NCBI GenBank assembly: GCA_902799745.1
Contig: CADCBQ010000009.1
Location: forward strand, 36,781-100,780
Length of the DNA: 64,000 nucleotides
Source: Fibrobacter succinogenes
GTDB taxonomy: Bacteria; Fibrobacterota; Fibrobacteria; Fibrobacterales; Fibrobacteraceae
Reading direction: 5' to 3'
Numbering within the stretch: the stretch's first letter is position 1; the number at the start of each line of letters is the position of its first letter. A program made the position numbers and the translations under genes. Shown piece after piece: positions 7,884-16,986 of the stretch. The notes under the pieces are model-generated. The model made no database searches and was not told the DNA's origin. It saw only the letters and a list, made by a program, of their open reading frames with translations.

Positions 7884-8939
7884 TTACTTCTTCTTAGTCT
7901 TGTAGTTGACTTCAGGACGGAGCTGCAAGCCAATCGTCACCAGGAGGGAGACAATCGGTTCGTGATGGTCTTGCGAGAGGTCGTAGACCGCAACGCCAGC
8001 CATGCCATCACTCTTGACCTGTTCGGCCACTGCCTTCACAGAAGGAATGCCCATGAACACGATGGTTTCAGCATCGCTCACGGCCACTTCGGACTTGGAA
8101 GAAGCATCGAAAGTCACCTTGTATTCCGGAGAATCAAACTTGCCCATGAGTTCGGCGTAGGACACGTAACCTTCGTTACCGCTACCCGTACCCTGGTGAG
8201 AAGTTCCGAGGCCCTTGGCACCGCTCCAGGTCTTACCATAAAGGAAGATCACCGGCACGAGCAAGTCGCCGTTCACTCCAGCGCCCTTCACTGCATCGAG
8301 GGTTTCTTCGACAGATTTGGCACTCTGGTTCGGAACCACAGAAGAATTTTCTTCGGTCATCTGGTCAGCCATGAACACATCCACATAAGCGAGACGGTTC
8401 AAGGCGTCAGCCTTGTAGGCATCCATGCCGGCAGCCGGATAAATCACGGCGGTCACCGGAGCGCCCGAAAGACCATCGACCAAGGCGTTCAGCAACTTGG
8501 CATAATCTTCGGCATCTTCAGCCGTGAGGTTCTGCCAGTCAACTTCTACGCCGTCGCCACCGTTGGCAGAAAGCCAGCTAGAGACATTCGAAACGAAAGT
8601 CGGCAGGAGTTCTTCGGAAGAAGCGATAGCCTTCAAGTTGCCTTCGTTTTCAATGCCGCCCACAGAAACAATCAACTTCACGTTGTTGTCCTTGGACATT
8701 TGCACAAGCGTCTTGAAGTTTTCAGCATCGTTTTCGTCCGCAAAGGCAACCGAGCCGTCTTCACCGGCGGCAAGGCCGACATAGTGAATGTCCGTCACGA
8801 AGTTATAGCGGATATCTTTCGGATAAAACTGAGAATACTGGCTCCAGTAGGGGTAAAAGCCTACTACCTTGTCGGCAGCAGCCTGGGCTGTAACAGCAGC
8901 CCCAAGAGCAAGAGACAAAAGAATCGGTTTAATATTCAT
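7884..8939 (-). CDS. GH18-fold protein, catalytic Glu replaced by Gln
   Basis: A 351-residue exported protein (signal peptide to about AQA20) with a GH18 chitinase-like barrel: VVGFYPYW in strand 1, the SxGG motif as VSVGG (91-95) and the catalytic strand GGDGVEVDWQ (127-136). In active GH18 enzymes this reads DGxDxDxE; here the second acid is Glu132 and the essential proton-donor Glu is Gln136 (codon CAG). It should therefore not hydrolyse chitin and may act as a carbohydrate-binding or scaffold subunit, as known for other inactive GH18 lectins. It is the last gene of the outer-membrane operon, 14 bases after the lipoprotein gene, with AGGAAGAGG as ribosome site. Confidence 0.8.
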   Translation of the reverse strand: MNIKPILLSLALGAAVTAQAAADKVVGFYPYWSQYSQFYPKDIRYNFVTDIHYVGLAAGEDGSVAFADENDAENFKTLVQMSKDNNVKLIVSVGGIENEGNLKAIASSEELLPTFVSNVSSWLSANGGDGVEVDWQNLTAEDAEDYAKLLNALVDGLSGAPVTAVIYPAAGMDAYKADALNRLAYVDVFMADQMTEENSSVVPNQSAKSVEETLDAVKGAGVNGDLLVPVIFLYGKTWSGAKGLGTSHQGTGSGNEGYVSYAELMGKFDSPEYKVTFDASSKSEVAVSDAETIVFMGIPSVKAVAEQVKSDGMAGVAVYDLSQDHHEPIVSLLVTIGLQLRPEVNYKTKKK

Positions 8940-8953
8940 AAATTCACCTCTTC

Positions 8954-9916
8954 CTAATTAAGTTCGCGGGGTTCGCCGTTATCGTCGCAATAGAGCTTGG
9001 TCATCGGATATACAGCCGTCGCATTGTAGGTGAGCGTAGCCGGATCAAGTTCGTAGAGATATTTGCCAAGATTGTCACCTTCCTTGCAACGTCTGTAGGC
9101 CCAGCCATGATCCTGTCCATAGGCAGAATACTGATAGCTAATGGCGAACAGATCGAGCGGAATAGCGGCAATCTGCTCCAAGTCATTCGCGGCATCGGCA
9201 AAGTTATAACGCCTTGCGGCCTTTACCAAGGCCGGGTTCACCATACCTTCGACCGGGACCTTAATCACATCGACCGTATCTTCAATGACGCGAACTTTCA
9301 AGCCCGGTTCAGCAAGCTTGTCCGTTTTCAAGTTGAATTCGTAGTCTGCAGCGGCATATTCTGTAGCAGTACCCGTGCAAGTAGAATCAGCAAAGGCGCT
9401 TACTGTAGAAACAGCATCGGCATCCAACGTGATGGAACCGCCATTGGTGCTATCGGGGCAGAGCCAAACCTTAACGAACTTGGCATCAGCTTCGGTCTTG
9501 GACTTTACACCTACCGCAATGGTATCCTTTTTGGATTCAACAACCGCCGAATCCTTCGTGGAGCTCTGCAAGGTGAGATTCCAGTCGTCTTCGGTGTAGC
9601 CAGCATAGAGCGTCACGATTGTGTGAATCGTAGCCGTATCGGCGTCAAAAGCAATTGAGTCTGCATCCTTCGCTGTTTTGAATTCAGCAGCGGTGCCAGC
9701 AGCCTTGGCAGCCTTTTCAGCGTTGTCGTTATGGGTAGCAATATAGTCCTTAATCTGGATGCGCTTCAATTCCGGGTGGAGTTCCATGTACTCATTGACA
9801 TCGAAGTCAGCCGGAAGGTTGCCTTCCAGAATTTCGTTGTCGTCTATAGCCATAGAGGAGCAGCCCACCAAAGCCGAGGCCACAGCAATCGAGAATAAAA
9901 TTTTAAAGTTTTTCAT
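8954..9916 (-). CDS. Operon lipoprotein of unknown function
   Basis: A 320-residue lipoprotein: signal MKNFKILFSIAVASALVGC with the lipid-anchor Cys19. The mature protein is acidic with many Ser/Thr/Asp residues. Its central part (about 100-220) looks beta-rich with paired cysteines (LCPDS, STCTG), and the C-terminal part carries WAYRRCKEGDN and LYCDD, suggesting disulphides outside the cytoplasm. I do not recognise a family. It lies 11 bases from the upstream beta-barrel gene and 14 from the GH18-like gene, so all are one transcription unit. A surface or periplasmic partner of the beta-barrels is the natural reading. Confidence 0.65.
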   Translation of the reverse strand: MKNFKILFSIAVASALVGCSSMAIDDNEILEGNLPADFDVNEYMELHPELKRIQIKDYIATHNDNAEKAAKAAGTAAEFKTAKDADSIAFDADTATIHTIVTLYAGYTEDDWNLTLQSSTKDSAVVESKKDTIAVGVKSKTEADAKFVKVWLCPDSTNGGSITLDADAVSTVSAFADSTCTGTATEYAAADYEFNLKTDKLAEPGLKVRVIEDTVDVIKVPVEGMVNPALVKAARRYNFADAANDLEQIAAIPLDLFAISYQYSAYGQDHGWAYRRCKEGDNLGKYLYELDPATLTYNATAVYPMTKLYCDDNGEPRELN

Positions 9917-9927
9917 TGCAACACCTC

Positions 9928-12057
9928 TTAGAAGTTCACCGTCACATCGGCAATGATCACATTCTTGTCAATAGAAAGTTCTTGGCTAGCAGCCATGTTA
10001 GTAGCAGGATCGACACCCAAGAACGTAACCTTATCCGTCAGCAAACCATACTGAACCGACAGGTAAGAATGCGGGGCAATCTTTACGCGGGGACCCACCA
10101 AAAGCATGGATTCTTCAGCCTTGTTAACAGAAGCAAAATCGCTAACATACAGCGGCAGGCCAAATTCGCGAGTCGACATCTGATAGCCGCCCAGCAAGGC
10201 AACCGGACCATACACGTCGATGTTTGCACCCAGCATAATGCGGTCGTTCTTACGCTGATAGCCCTTGTCTTCTTCGGAATGGTCGTAGGAACCCTGGAGC
10301 TTGATCTTACGGTCAAGACCAACGATGCGGCCCACATCCACGCCAAGACCTGCGGCATAGCGAGTGAACTTGTCTTCTTCGATATCGGAATTCACCGTAG
10401 AAATCATGCCGAAGAGCACATTCAGTTCAACAGCACCATTCCAGGCGAGGTCAAGATTCACGTTCAGGCCCTTGCGATCAGGAGTTGCAACACCAAAGGG
10501 GAGAGCCATGTCGTTTGCCGGATCCATCACGAAGAGTTCCGCTTCGATTTCACGTCTCTTCTTGACATCGGCATTGTAACCGTTGCGATAGAAGTGAGCG
10601 TTCTTGTAGTTGTTGTACAGGCGGAAATACATGTTACCCGATTCTTCCTGATCCGAGAGAGCGTTCTTGGAGTTGGAAGTCATCAGGTTACCGGCATAAA
10701 GCGGATTGGAATTATACACGGTCATGTACATGTTTTCGAGGCTAGACATACCGAATTCGTCGACCAGGCTAGAATAGCCGCCGTCCTTGAACAAGGCATT
10801 CGAATTCAGCACAGTAGCACCGCCACGGTAAACCGGGCTCGAAGCCATTTCACTCCAGAACTTTTCGTCGTTCTGCAAGTACATCACCTTCAAGGAGCCT
10901 TCGATACCGGCCAAGTCGATATTTGCATAAGGTTCAACATAGAAGCCCTGGCCATCGACAGTGCCCAAATCTTCGGACACATCTTCCAGATCGGACTTTT
11001 CGTTCACCTTCACATAGATGAAGGAGGTATCGCGGCGGTTAACCATAGCTTTATCCAGAACGACCATGAATTCGTTCAATTCATAGTACTGGACATTCAC
11101 TTGCTTGGTATAGTCACGAGAATTCTCCAAGGAAGTCATGGCGAATTCGCCGTTCAAACCGAAGCTGACCGGCAGATCCTTAAGCAGTTCCTTGGAATCG
11201 AAACCCGCTTCGATAGAAAGCACGGAGTTGTCTTCGTAATACACCGTGTCGGTTGTAGCGGTCTTACGAGCACGACGACCCTTGATGCGGTCAAACACAT
11301 CGGTATAGTTCACGCCAAGGTGTGCACCGAAGGCGTCTGCACCGAGACGCAGACCGTAGAAGTAGCGATCGGTCCAGTCAAAGTCGAAGAACACCTGGTC
11401 AGTCTTCTTGGCAGCATCACGCATGCGGGCGCCAGTCATCTGAGCATGGATATCGCTCAAGGGACCAACATTACCGCTATGGAAGTCTGCGTTGAGACCC
11501 TGCATCAAGCGGCGGCTCGTGGTATCCAGATTGCGCTGGGCCAAAGCTTCGACGCGCTTTTCAGCAAAGACATCCGGTTCCTGGAGCAACTTTTGCTGCG
11601 GAGTATACAGAGTGTAGGGCGTATAGCCAACACGCATATAACCCAAGTTGAAATTCAGGTGCTTGTTCAAGATGGTTCCATCGTAGCTGAACCAGTGGCC
11701 AATCACAGGATTGTTGTTTTCGTCATAGGCGTTCTGCCAATCCTTATGCAAGCGAAGTTCAATCGTTGCCTTGGTTTCAGAACTCGGACGGGCAGTAAGA
11801 ACCAGGTTAGCATCAGTGTATGCTTGGTTTTCCTGCGTCGGGGAATCATCGCTGAACTGGTCGGACTTGGCCATAGAAGTAAGGCCGCCCGCCTTAACCG
11901 TTCCATTAAACTTGAGGCCAAGTACGGAGGCACTCAGGGAATCCAGTTTCTGCAAAAGCGAAGTCTGCTGAGCTTCAACGTTTTCGCCTTCAGCAAAAGC
12001 AGTTGCCGCCGAGAACAAGATGGCAGAGGTAAGAGCAATTTTCTTAGTAAGCATCAT
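9928..12057 (-). CDS. Outer-membrane beta-barrel protein (operon gene 4)
   Basis: About 709 residues with a signal peptide ending near TAFA and a short coiled segment (VEAQQTSLLQKLDSLSAS). The rest is alternating beta-strand pattern with many aromatic girdle residues, and the protein ends in VTVNF, the C-terminal Phe typical of BAM-inserted barrels. Internal passages parallel the next gene upstream (YTPYTLYTPQQKLLQEPDVFAEKR compared with SPLTLFLPSIDIMYEPQIFARKR), so the two are paralogues. Three Met codons compete; 12057 is preferred because GGGAGG lies about 8 bases before it, against only 2 for 12063. Function is unknown, but expression with carbohydrate-binding-like proteins points to polysaccharide handling at the surface. 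Confidence 0.75.
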   Translation of the reverse strand: MMLTKKIALTSAILFSAATAFAEGENVEAQQTSLLQKLDSLSASVLGLKFNGTVKAGGLTSMAKSDQFSDDSPTQENQAYTDANLVLTARPSSETKATIELRLHKDWQNAYDENNNPVIGHWFSYDGTILNKHLNFNLGYMRVGYTPYTLYTPQQKLLQEPDVFAEKRVEALAQRNLDTTSRRLMQGLNADFHSGNVGPLSDIHAQMTGARMRDAAKKTDQVFFDFDWTDRYFYGLRLGADAFGAHLGVNYTDVFDRIKGRRARKTATTDTVYYEDNSVLSIEAGFDSKELLKDLPVSFGLNGEFAMTSLENSRDYTKQVNVQYYELNEFMVVLDKAMVNRRDTSFIYVKVNEKSDLEDVSEDLGTVDGQGFYVEPYANIDLAGIEGSLKVMYLQNDEKFWSEMASSPVYRGGATVLNSNALFKDGGYSSLVDEFGMSSLENMYMTVYNSNPLYAGNLMTSNSKNALSDQEESGNMYFRLYNNYKNAHFYRNGYNADVKKRREIEAELFVMDPANDMALPFGVATPDRKGLNVNLDLAWNGAVELNVLFGMISTVNSDIEEDKFTRYAAGLGVDVGRIVGLDRKIKLQGSYDHSEEDKGYQRKNDRIMLGANIDVYGPVALLGGYQMSTREFGLPLYVSDFASVNKAEESMLLVGPRVKIAPHSYLSVQYGLLTDKVTFLGVDPATNMAASQELSIDKNVIIADVTVNF

Positions 12058-12072
12058 TTTCATACCCTCCCA

Positions 12073-14358
12073 TTAAAATTCCACGTTAATGGAGGCTTCA
12101 AGAATCATCTGCGAGAATTCATGTTTGAACGTCTTAGACTCATCCTTTGTAACATCGTAGTAGTCCGGTATGTTTACAGCACCTTCCGAAGAGCCTGCAG
12201 CGACAAGGTTTTCGGTGTTGTATTCATTTTCGACATTGATCATTCCGAAGTTAACCGCAAGCCATGCATTGGAAGCGACGTTGTAGTCAAGACCGACCAT
12301 CCACTGCATCTGCTTGCCCTTCATCAAAGGAGCGAGAGCCGTGTAGGTGTTCACGACATTGTCGTATTCCGTGTTGATCATCTGGAAGCCTGCGTTAAAG
12401 CCTAAGCGAGGCAGATACTGAACATAGAGACCGGCGTTAATGAAGTCAGACTTGAGCGAGGTCTTTTCGTCAGCCAAGCCAACAGCGGCCCAACCGTCGG
12501 TATCCATGGTACGTTCGGAATGCTTGTAAGAACCCGATATTTCGAGCGGCTTGGTGAAACCGAGCAGCTTGAAGACATCGAACTTGGCGCCACCGCCAAA
12601 TTCCACATACTGTGCAGCCTTATAATCAAGAGTGATTACATTGCCCAGGTGGTCATTTGCAAACACCACGCTCACAGGCTTCACCTGATTAAAGAAGCTG
12701 AAGAGTCCCTGGATTTCAAGGAAATCCTTGACATTTGCAATCAGATTGGCGCGAGCACCCATGCGGTTTGCCGTGGCAAGACCATTCGGAAGCGACATCT
12801 GCAATGCCGGATCGGAAAGTTGTTCGAGCAAAGCAAGCTGGTTGCGAGTGTAGACGTTAGTCGTCCAGGAGTTCTTGTTATAGTTCGCAATGTTATAGCT
12901 GTTAACATCACTACCCTTGAAAGCGTCGTCGTTGGTGTTGAGCGTTGTCGCCACCGGGCTGAACTTGGGAGTGAAGTTGTAAAGAGCATCAAAGGAAGAA
13001 TACAGCGGAGAATTTACGCCGTACTTGACCGTCTGACCATCCTTATCGGAGTTCTGGATGCGCTGGGCAAAGAATCTCGGGGACTGGGCCAAGTTGTTGA
13101 ACCATGCGCTATCGTTCATCACGAAGTCCACGGCAACACGTGCGCCCCAGTCATCGGTCTTGTAACCCACATTTGCATTAACCAAGAGGGCCATGCCGTT
13201 TTGAGATTCCTTATTGAAGCCAGACAATTCAAGGTACGGAAGTTCCGTGTCTTTGTCTATAGCAAATGCACCCGTCGGGTTACCATTTTCATCAAGTTCC
13301 AACGCCCAATTGGTATCGGGCGAATAGACCTTGTCGTTGGACATTGCGAATTCACCCATCACATCAAGAATCAAGTTCTTGTTGTTCATGATGCCAGCAA
13401 CGTCGGCACCGACACGGCCACTGACGATAAAGGTTTCCTGCGGATTGAGTTCGTAGGGGTTGATGTCCTCCTGTTTATAATCAGAATTTACGACATAGGC
13501 CCCATCCTTTTTCTCATGACGGTATGTGTAAGTGTAACTGTCTTCGTTGTCGAAGATGTACATCGGAGTGACACCCAAGTACAAGGAACGGTTGAGCGGC
13601 AACATTTCGAAGTTACCGGCAGCAACGAACTTGTCCATGTTGGCAGACTGCGATGCACCCCAGATATCGTCGTTCGGCAAGATATTGCCTTCGGCACCGC
13701 TCAAGTCAAGAACTGCCGTACGGTTGATTCGGGCGAACAAACCTTCGGCACGAACTTCACCCAGGGCAGCTCCCAGATCGGCGCGGAACTGGAGGTTTGC
13801 ACCCTGCAAGTTGCGCTGGTTGCCTTCGATGAACTGTTCATGTTCTGCCATGTAGCGCTTGCGAGCAAAAATCTGCGGTTCATACATGATGTCGATGCTC
13901 GGCAAGAACAAGGTCAGCGGAGAATATTCCTGACGGAAGTCACCGACAACCCAGTAGAAGTTGTTGCCCAAGTTGCCTTCGGCATTGAGCCATGCCACAG
14001 AGATCGACTTAGCGGCAGAGGCGAAGTATTCCTGCATGCCCGCTTCAAGACGAAGGGTCGCATTGGCGCGAACATTTTCCCAGGGGCGGAATCCAAAGTT
14101 CAGGTCGGCCGTAACGAATTCATCCTTTTCCACATTCGGCATGTGGTTGATGCCCGTCGGGTCGTTATCGGTACTGAATCTGGACGTCTGCGCAACCGCA
14201 CGGATGGCACCGGTGATTTCGACGCCACGCTTTGCGTTGGCGGAATCAACCTTGCTCTCAATCAATTCCTGATTTTCTACAACCGAGGCTGCAGAAGCGG
14301 CCATAGAGGCAGCAAGGATAGCGGCAAAAGTCTTTTTCATATTCATAGTCTTTTTCAT
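12073..14358 (-). CDS. Outer-membrane beta-barrel protein (operon gene 3)
   Basis: A 761-residue beta-barrel paralogue of its downstream neighbour. The start at 14358 has AGGGGG 8 bases upstream; a GTG three codons earlier is less likely. The protein has a signal peptide (to about SAAS), a long series of amphipathic strands and a C-terminal INVEF. Shared landmarks with the sister protein are the EPQIFARKRY segment about 150 residues in, the RNLQGANLQF block and a late GYQ/GFQM strand pair. No plug or TonB box was found, so it does not look like a TonB-dependent receptor. It is likely to be a structural or porin-like member of a surface complex. Confidence 0.75.
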   Translation of the reverse strand: MKKTMNMKKTFAAILAASMAASAASVVENQELIESKVDSANAKRGVEITGAIRAVAQTSRFSTDNDPTGINHMPNVEKDEFVTADLNFGFRPWENVRANATLRLEAGMQEYFASAAKSISVAWLNAEGNLGNNFYWVVGDFRQEYSPLTLFLPSIDIMYEPQIFARKRYMAEHEQFIEGNQRNLQGANLQFRADLGAALGEVRAEGLFARINRTAVLDLSGAEGNILPNDDIWGASQSANMDKFVAAGNFEMLPLNRSLYLGVTPMYIFDNEDSYTYTYRHEKKDGAYVVNSDYKQEDINPYELNPQETFIVSGRVGADVAGIMNNKNLILDVMGEFAMSNDKVYSPDTNWALELDENGNPTGAFAIDKDTELPYLELSGFNKESQNGMALLVNANVGYKTDDWGARVAVDFVMNDSAWFNNLAQSPRFFAQRIQNSDKDGQTVKYGVNSPLYSSFDALYNFTPKFSPVATTLNTNDDAFKGSDVNSYNIANYNKNSWTTNVYTRNQLALLEQLSDPALQMSLPNGLATANRMGARANLIANVKDFLEIQGLFSFFNQVKPVSVVFANDHLGNVITLDYKAAQYVEFGGGAKFDVFKLLGFTKPLEISGSYKHSERTMDTDGWAAVGLADEKTSLKSDFINAGLYVQYLPRLGFNAGFQMINTEYDNVVNTYTALAPLMKGKQMQWMVGLDYNVASNAWLAVNFGMINVENEYNTENLVAAGSSEGAVNIPDYYDVTKDESKTFKHEFSQMILEASINVEF

Positions 14359-14373
14359 GTTCAGCACCCCCTA

Positions 14374-16977
14374 TTAGAACCAAGCCTTAGCTTCGGCTGA
14401 AATGTAGTGGGAATGCCAGTCATTCGTAGAAATCGTTTCGTCGGAATGAGTCATCCATTTGTAACGCACATGCAGGCCGACGCGGTCAGCAAAGTCCCAG
14501 TCGAAGCCGACACCAAGTGCGGTTTCCAAGTAGTTAATCGGAGCCTTCTTGTAGTAGAAGTAATTCGCCTCGTTCATGATACTGGAACCCTTAAGAGCGG
14601 CCTGGTAACCGACAGAGGTGTAGGCGCGGTCGGAACGGAAGGTTTCGAGACCGAGGATACCCACCATGTGGAAGGTCGGGGTCACGGCGACAGAAGGTTC
14701 AAACTGACCGTAGAAGCTCCACAGGAGCATGTCCTTCTGAGATTCGCTGTAAGCAATCGGGGCAATCGTCGTAGAAATACCCGAAATAGCGGCGTAGCCA
14801 GTCATCATGATGGTGCGGTCGGTACCGAACCAGCCACCGATATCGTAGCCACCCATAAAGGACATGTAAGAAGACCACTTGGTGTGAGACGGGGCTTCGC
14901 CAGTCTGTTCAGCCTTCTTGACCTGATCGACATTGTCGTAGGCAACGAAGGATTCCCAGAGTTCCCAGGTTCCACCGTAAAGACCACCCTGCTGACGGTA
15001 CTGCTTGACACCCTTTTCAGAGTTGCTGTAGATACCGGTGCGGGCAATATAGCCAGCGTTATCGGCGTTACCGGAGTCAGCAATAAAGAGCGGCTTGTGC
15101 TTGGTCCAGGAATTAGTGGATTCCCACATGTTGCGGCCGTTCAAGCGGTAGTTGAAGAAGATCACGTCCTGGCCTTCTTCCACCTGGCGGTGCAAACCGT
15201 ACTGGAAGTCAAAGTAGCCACGGTTGAAGGTCGGTTCCAACTTGAAGTTGAGGCCAGCCATATTCGGGGTGTAGCGCATAGAACCGCCGTTCAGGTAAGC
15301 TTCATCCTTACGCCAGCTGTTAAAGCGAGACGGGTTGCTCAAAGAATACGGAGAATAGAAATCCTTCGGAAGGAAGATGGCTTCAACAGTCATCGGCCAG
15401 CCTTCGATGTACTTGGACTGAGCCTTGACATAGACACCCACCTGCGGAGTGTTCATGCTCGATTCGTAGGAATCCGGGAGGTAACCCGTAGTAGAGCTAC
15501 TTTCCTTATAGTCGGCGGCATCAGAAGTACGTCTGAACTTGACAGAATCGGTGACGCTCATACCCACATCGGCCATCAAGTAGAGTTTCGGGGTCACGTT
15601 ACCCCTGATGTCGATAGATGCCACATGGTTGTTGAGCATCGGCGGGCACGGTACCTGGACATTGGAATTGTTAGGATCCGGGCAAGTATTGGTAAAGTAC
15701 TTCATCTGCGTCAGGTATTCGCCTTCGTAAACGATGTCGTTATCGAAGATGACGCCCATGTAGTTCACACCGAGAGTAAGATTGTCCGCAATCTTTTCCT
15801 TGGCGATACGGCCATGGTAAATGGAGCCGCGGAAGTCATAGCCACCGGACATTTCAAGTTCGCCCGGCTGACCACCGTACATACGCAAACCGTCGCGGGT
15901 ACCGATATCGGCATCGGCCGGCTGCGACACGAGGAACTGGGCCTTCATGTCGAACGGGAGCTGGTAGAAGTTGGCAAACACGCCGCCAAAGCTACGGTTG
16001 GTCCAGAATGCACGACCACCTTCCTTAACCGGCTTGAACACCTTTTCCTTATAGTAGGTAGAAACGGTCTTTTCGTCTTCGAACAGTTCGTACTGCCAAG
16101 CGAAACGCGGGTTGGTTTCACGTTCCCACATGGTAAGCGGAGAAGCGTTTGCCCAGATCACGCCACCGGCGGTCACGTAAGCACCAAAGACGCCAGCGCG
16201 GATATCCACGCCGAAGTTCATTTCTTCGTTGATAGTTGCAGAATAGAAGTCCGTGGAGTGGTCATACATGACACGCTGGTCGTTCGTCGGGACCTGCGTC
16301 GGCTGGCTACCCAGGTAGTTGGAGTAGGTACCGGAGAGGGCGAACGGGAAGCTCATGTTCGTCCACAAGGTCATGTAGGAGTTCGGCATGGCCACGATGT
16401 TCATGTTGAGCACAGCGTCAACAGAGGTACGGGCCAGGTCGTTACGAGCCCAGGGGCTCGGTTCGGAATAGTGGAAGTTCTTCAGACGGAAGGCCATGTA
16501 GCCAGAAACCGCGAGCGGAAGGTCATCCTTACCCATAAGGGTCGATTCCATGTTGTTGGCAAGCGTATCGAGGCCTTCTTCAACATTGGCGACCTGGGTC
16601 TTGGGATCAAGCTTCGAAGAAGCATTCACCACAAGCGGCTGGTAAGGAACCGTTTCGGCCGGCTTGGAACGATCGGCAACAGGAGCGGCCGGTTCTTCAG
16701 CAGGAGCTTCGGCAACGGTTTCTTCGGCGCTTTCTTCAGCCGGAGCTTCATAAGAGCTTTCCTCGGCTGCCGGTTCGGCTTCAGTAGAGGCTTCAGCAAC
16801 AGATTCTTCGGGTTCAGAGGCTTCTTCGGCAGGTTCTTCGGCGGCTTCAGGAGCGGCCTCTTCGACAGCCGGAGCGGTTTCTTCGAATTCTTCAGAGGAC
16901 ACATCTTCGTCCATCTGAGCAAGGGCCAAAGACGTGCAGCAAAGCAGAGTCGTAAATAGTGTAGGTAATTTGCGCAT
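14374..16977 (-). CDS. Large outer-membrane beta-barrel protein with acidic Glu/Ala/Pro segment
   Basis: An 867-residue protein with a signal peptide (LFTTLLCCTSLALA). Residues about 22-110 are a highly acidic low-complexity stretch of Glu-Ala-Pro repeats with nearly no basic residues; as the first mature part it should lie in the periplasm. About 130-867 is beta-barrel-like and ends in EAKAWF, a C-terminal Phe. Paired cysteines occur in CPDPNNSNVQVPCPP. It has a GAGG ribosome site and is 9 bases downstream of the carbohydrate-binding-like gene. The acidic domain could contact basic peptidoglycan-associated partners or bind cations; that is speculation. A very long antisense frame over this gene is a codon-bias artefact. 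Confidence 0.75.
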   Translation of the reverse strand: MRKLPTLFTTLLCCTSLALAQMDEDVSSEEFEETAPAVEEAAPEAAEEPAEEASEPEESVAEASTEAEPAAEESSYEAPAEESAEETVAEAPAEEPAAPVADRSKPAETVPYQPLVVNASSKLDPKTQVANVEEGLDTLANNMESTLMGKDDLPLAVSGYMAFRLKNFHYSEPSPWARNDLARTSVDAVLNMNIVAMPNSYMTLWTNMSFPFALSGTYSNYLGSQPTQVPTNDQRVMYDHSTDFYSATINEEMNFGVDIRAGVFGAYVTAGGVIWANASPLTMWERETNPRFAWQYELFEDEKTVSTYYKEKVFKPVKEGGRAFWTNRSFGGVFANFYQLPFDMKAQFLVSQPADADIGTRDGLRMYGGQPGELEMSGGYDFRGSIYHGRIAKEKIADNLTLGVNYMGVIFDNDIVYEGEYLTQMKYFTNTCPDPNNSNVQVPCPPMLNNHVASIDIRGNVTPKLYLMADVGMSVTDSVKFRRTSDAADYKESSSTTGYLPDSYESSMNTPQVGVYVKAQSKYIEGWPMTVEAIFLPKDFYSPYSLSNPSRFNSWRKDEAYLNGGSMRYTPNMAGLNFKLEPTFNRGYFDFQYGLHRQVEEGQDVIFFNYRLNGRNMWESTNSWTKHKPLFIADSGNADNAGYIARTGIYSNSEKGVKQYRQQGGLYGGTWELWESFVAYDNVDQVKKAEQTGEAPSHTKWSSYMSFMGGYDIGGWFGTDRTIMMTGYAAISGISTTIAPIAYSESQKDMLLWSFYGQFEPSVAVTPTFHMVGILGLETFRSDRAYTSVGYQAALKGSSIMNEANYFYYKKAPINYLETALGVGFDWDFADRVGLHVRYKWMTHSDETISTNDWHSHYISAEAKAWF

Positions 16978-16986
16978 AAAATCCTC

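Noticed and set aside
14407-16959. 850-codon plus-strand frame opposite the large barrel gene, and similar ones at 9916-12405 and 12520-14400
   Set aside because: They run antisense to genes with signal peptides, ribosome sites and C-terminal Phe. The translations are His/Val/Arg-rich, have no domain and no ribosome site, and follow from codon bias that avoids TTA/CTA/TCA in the real frame.
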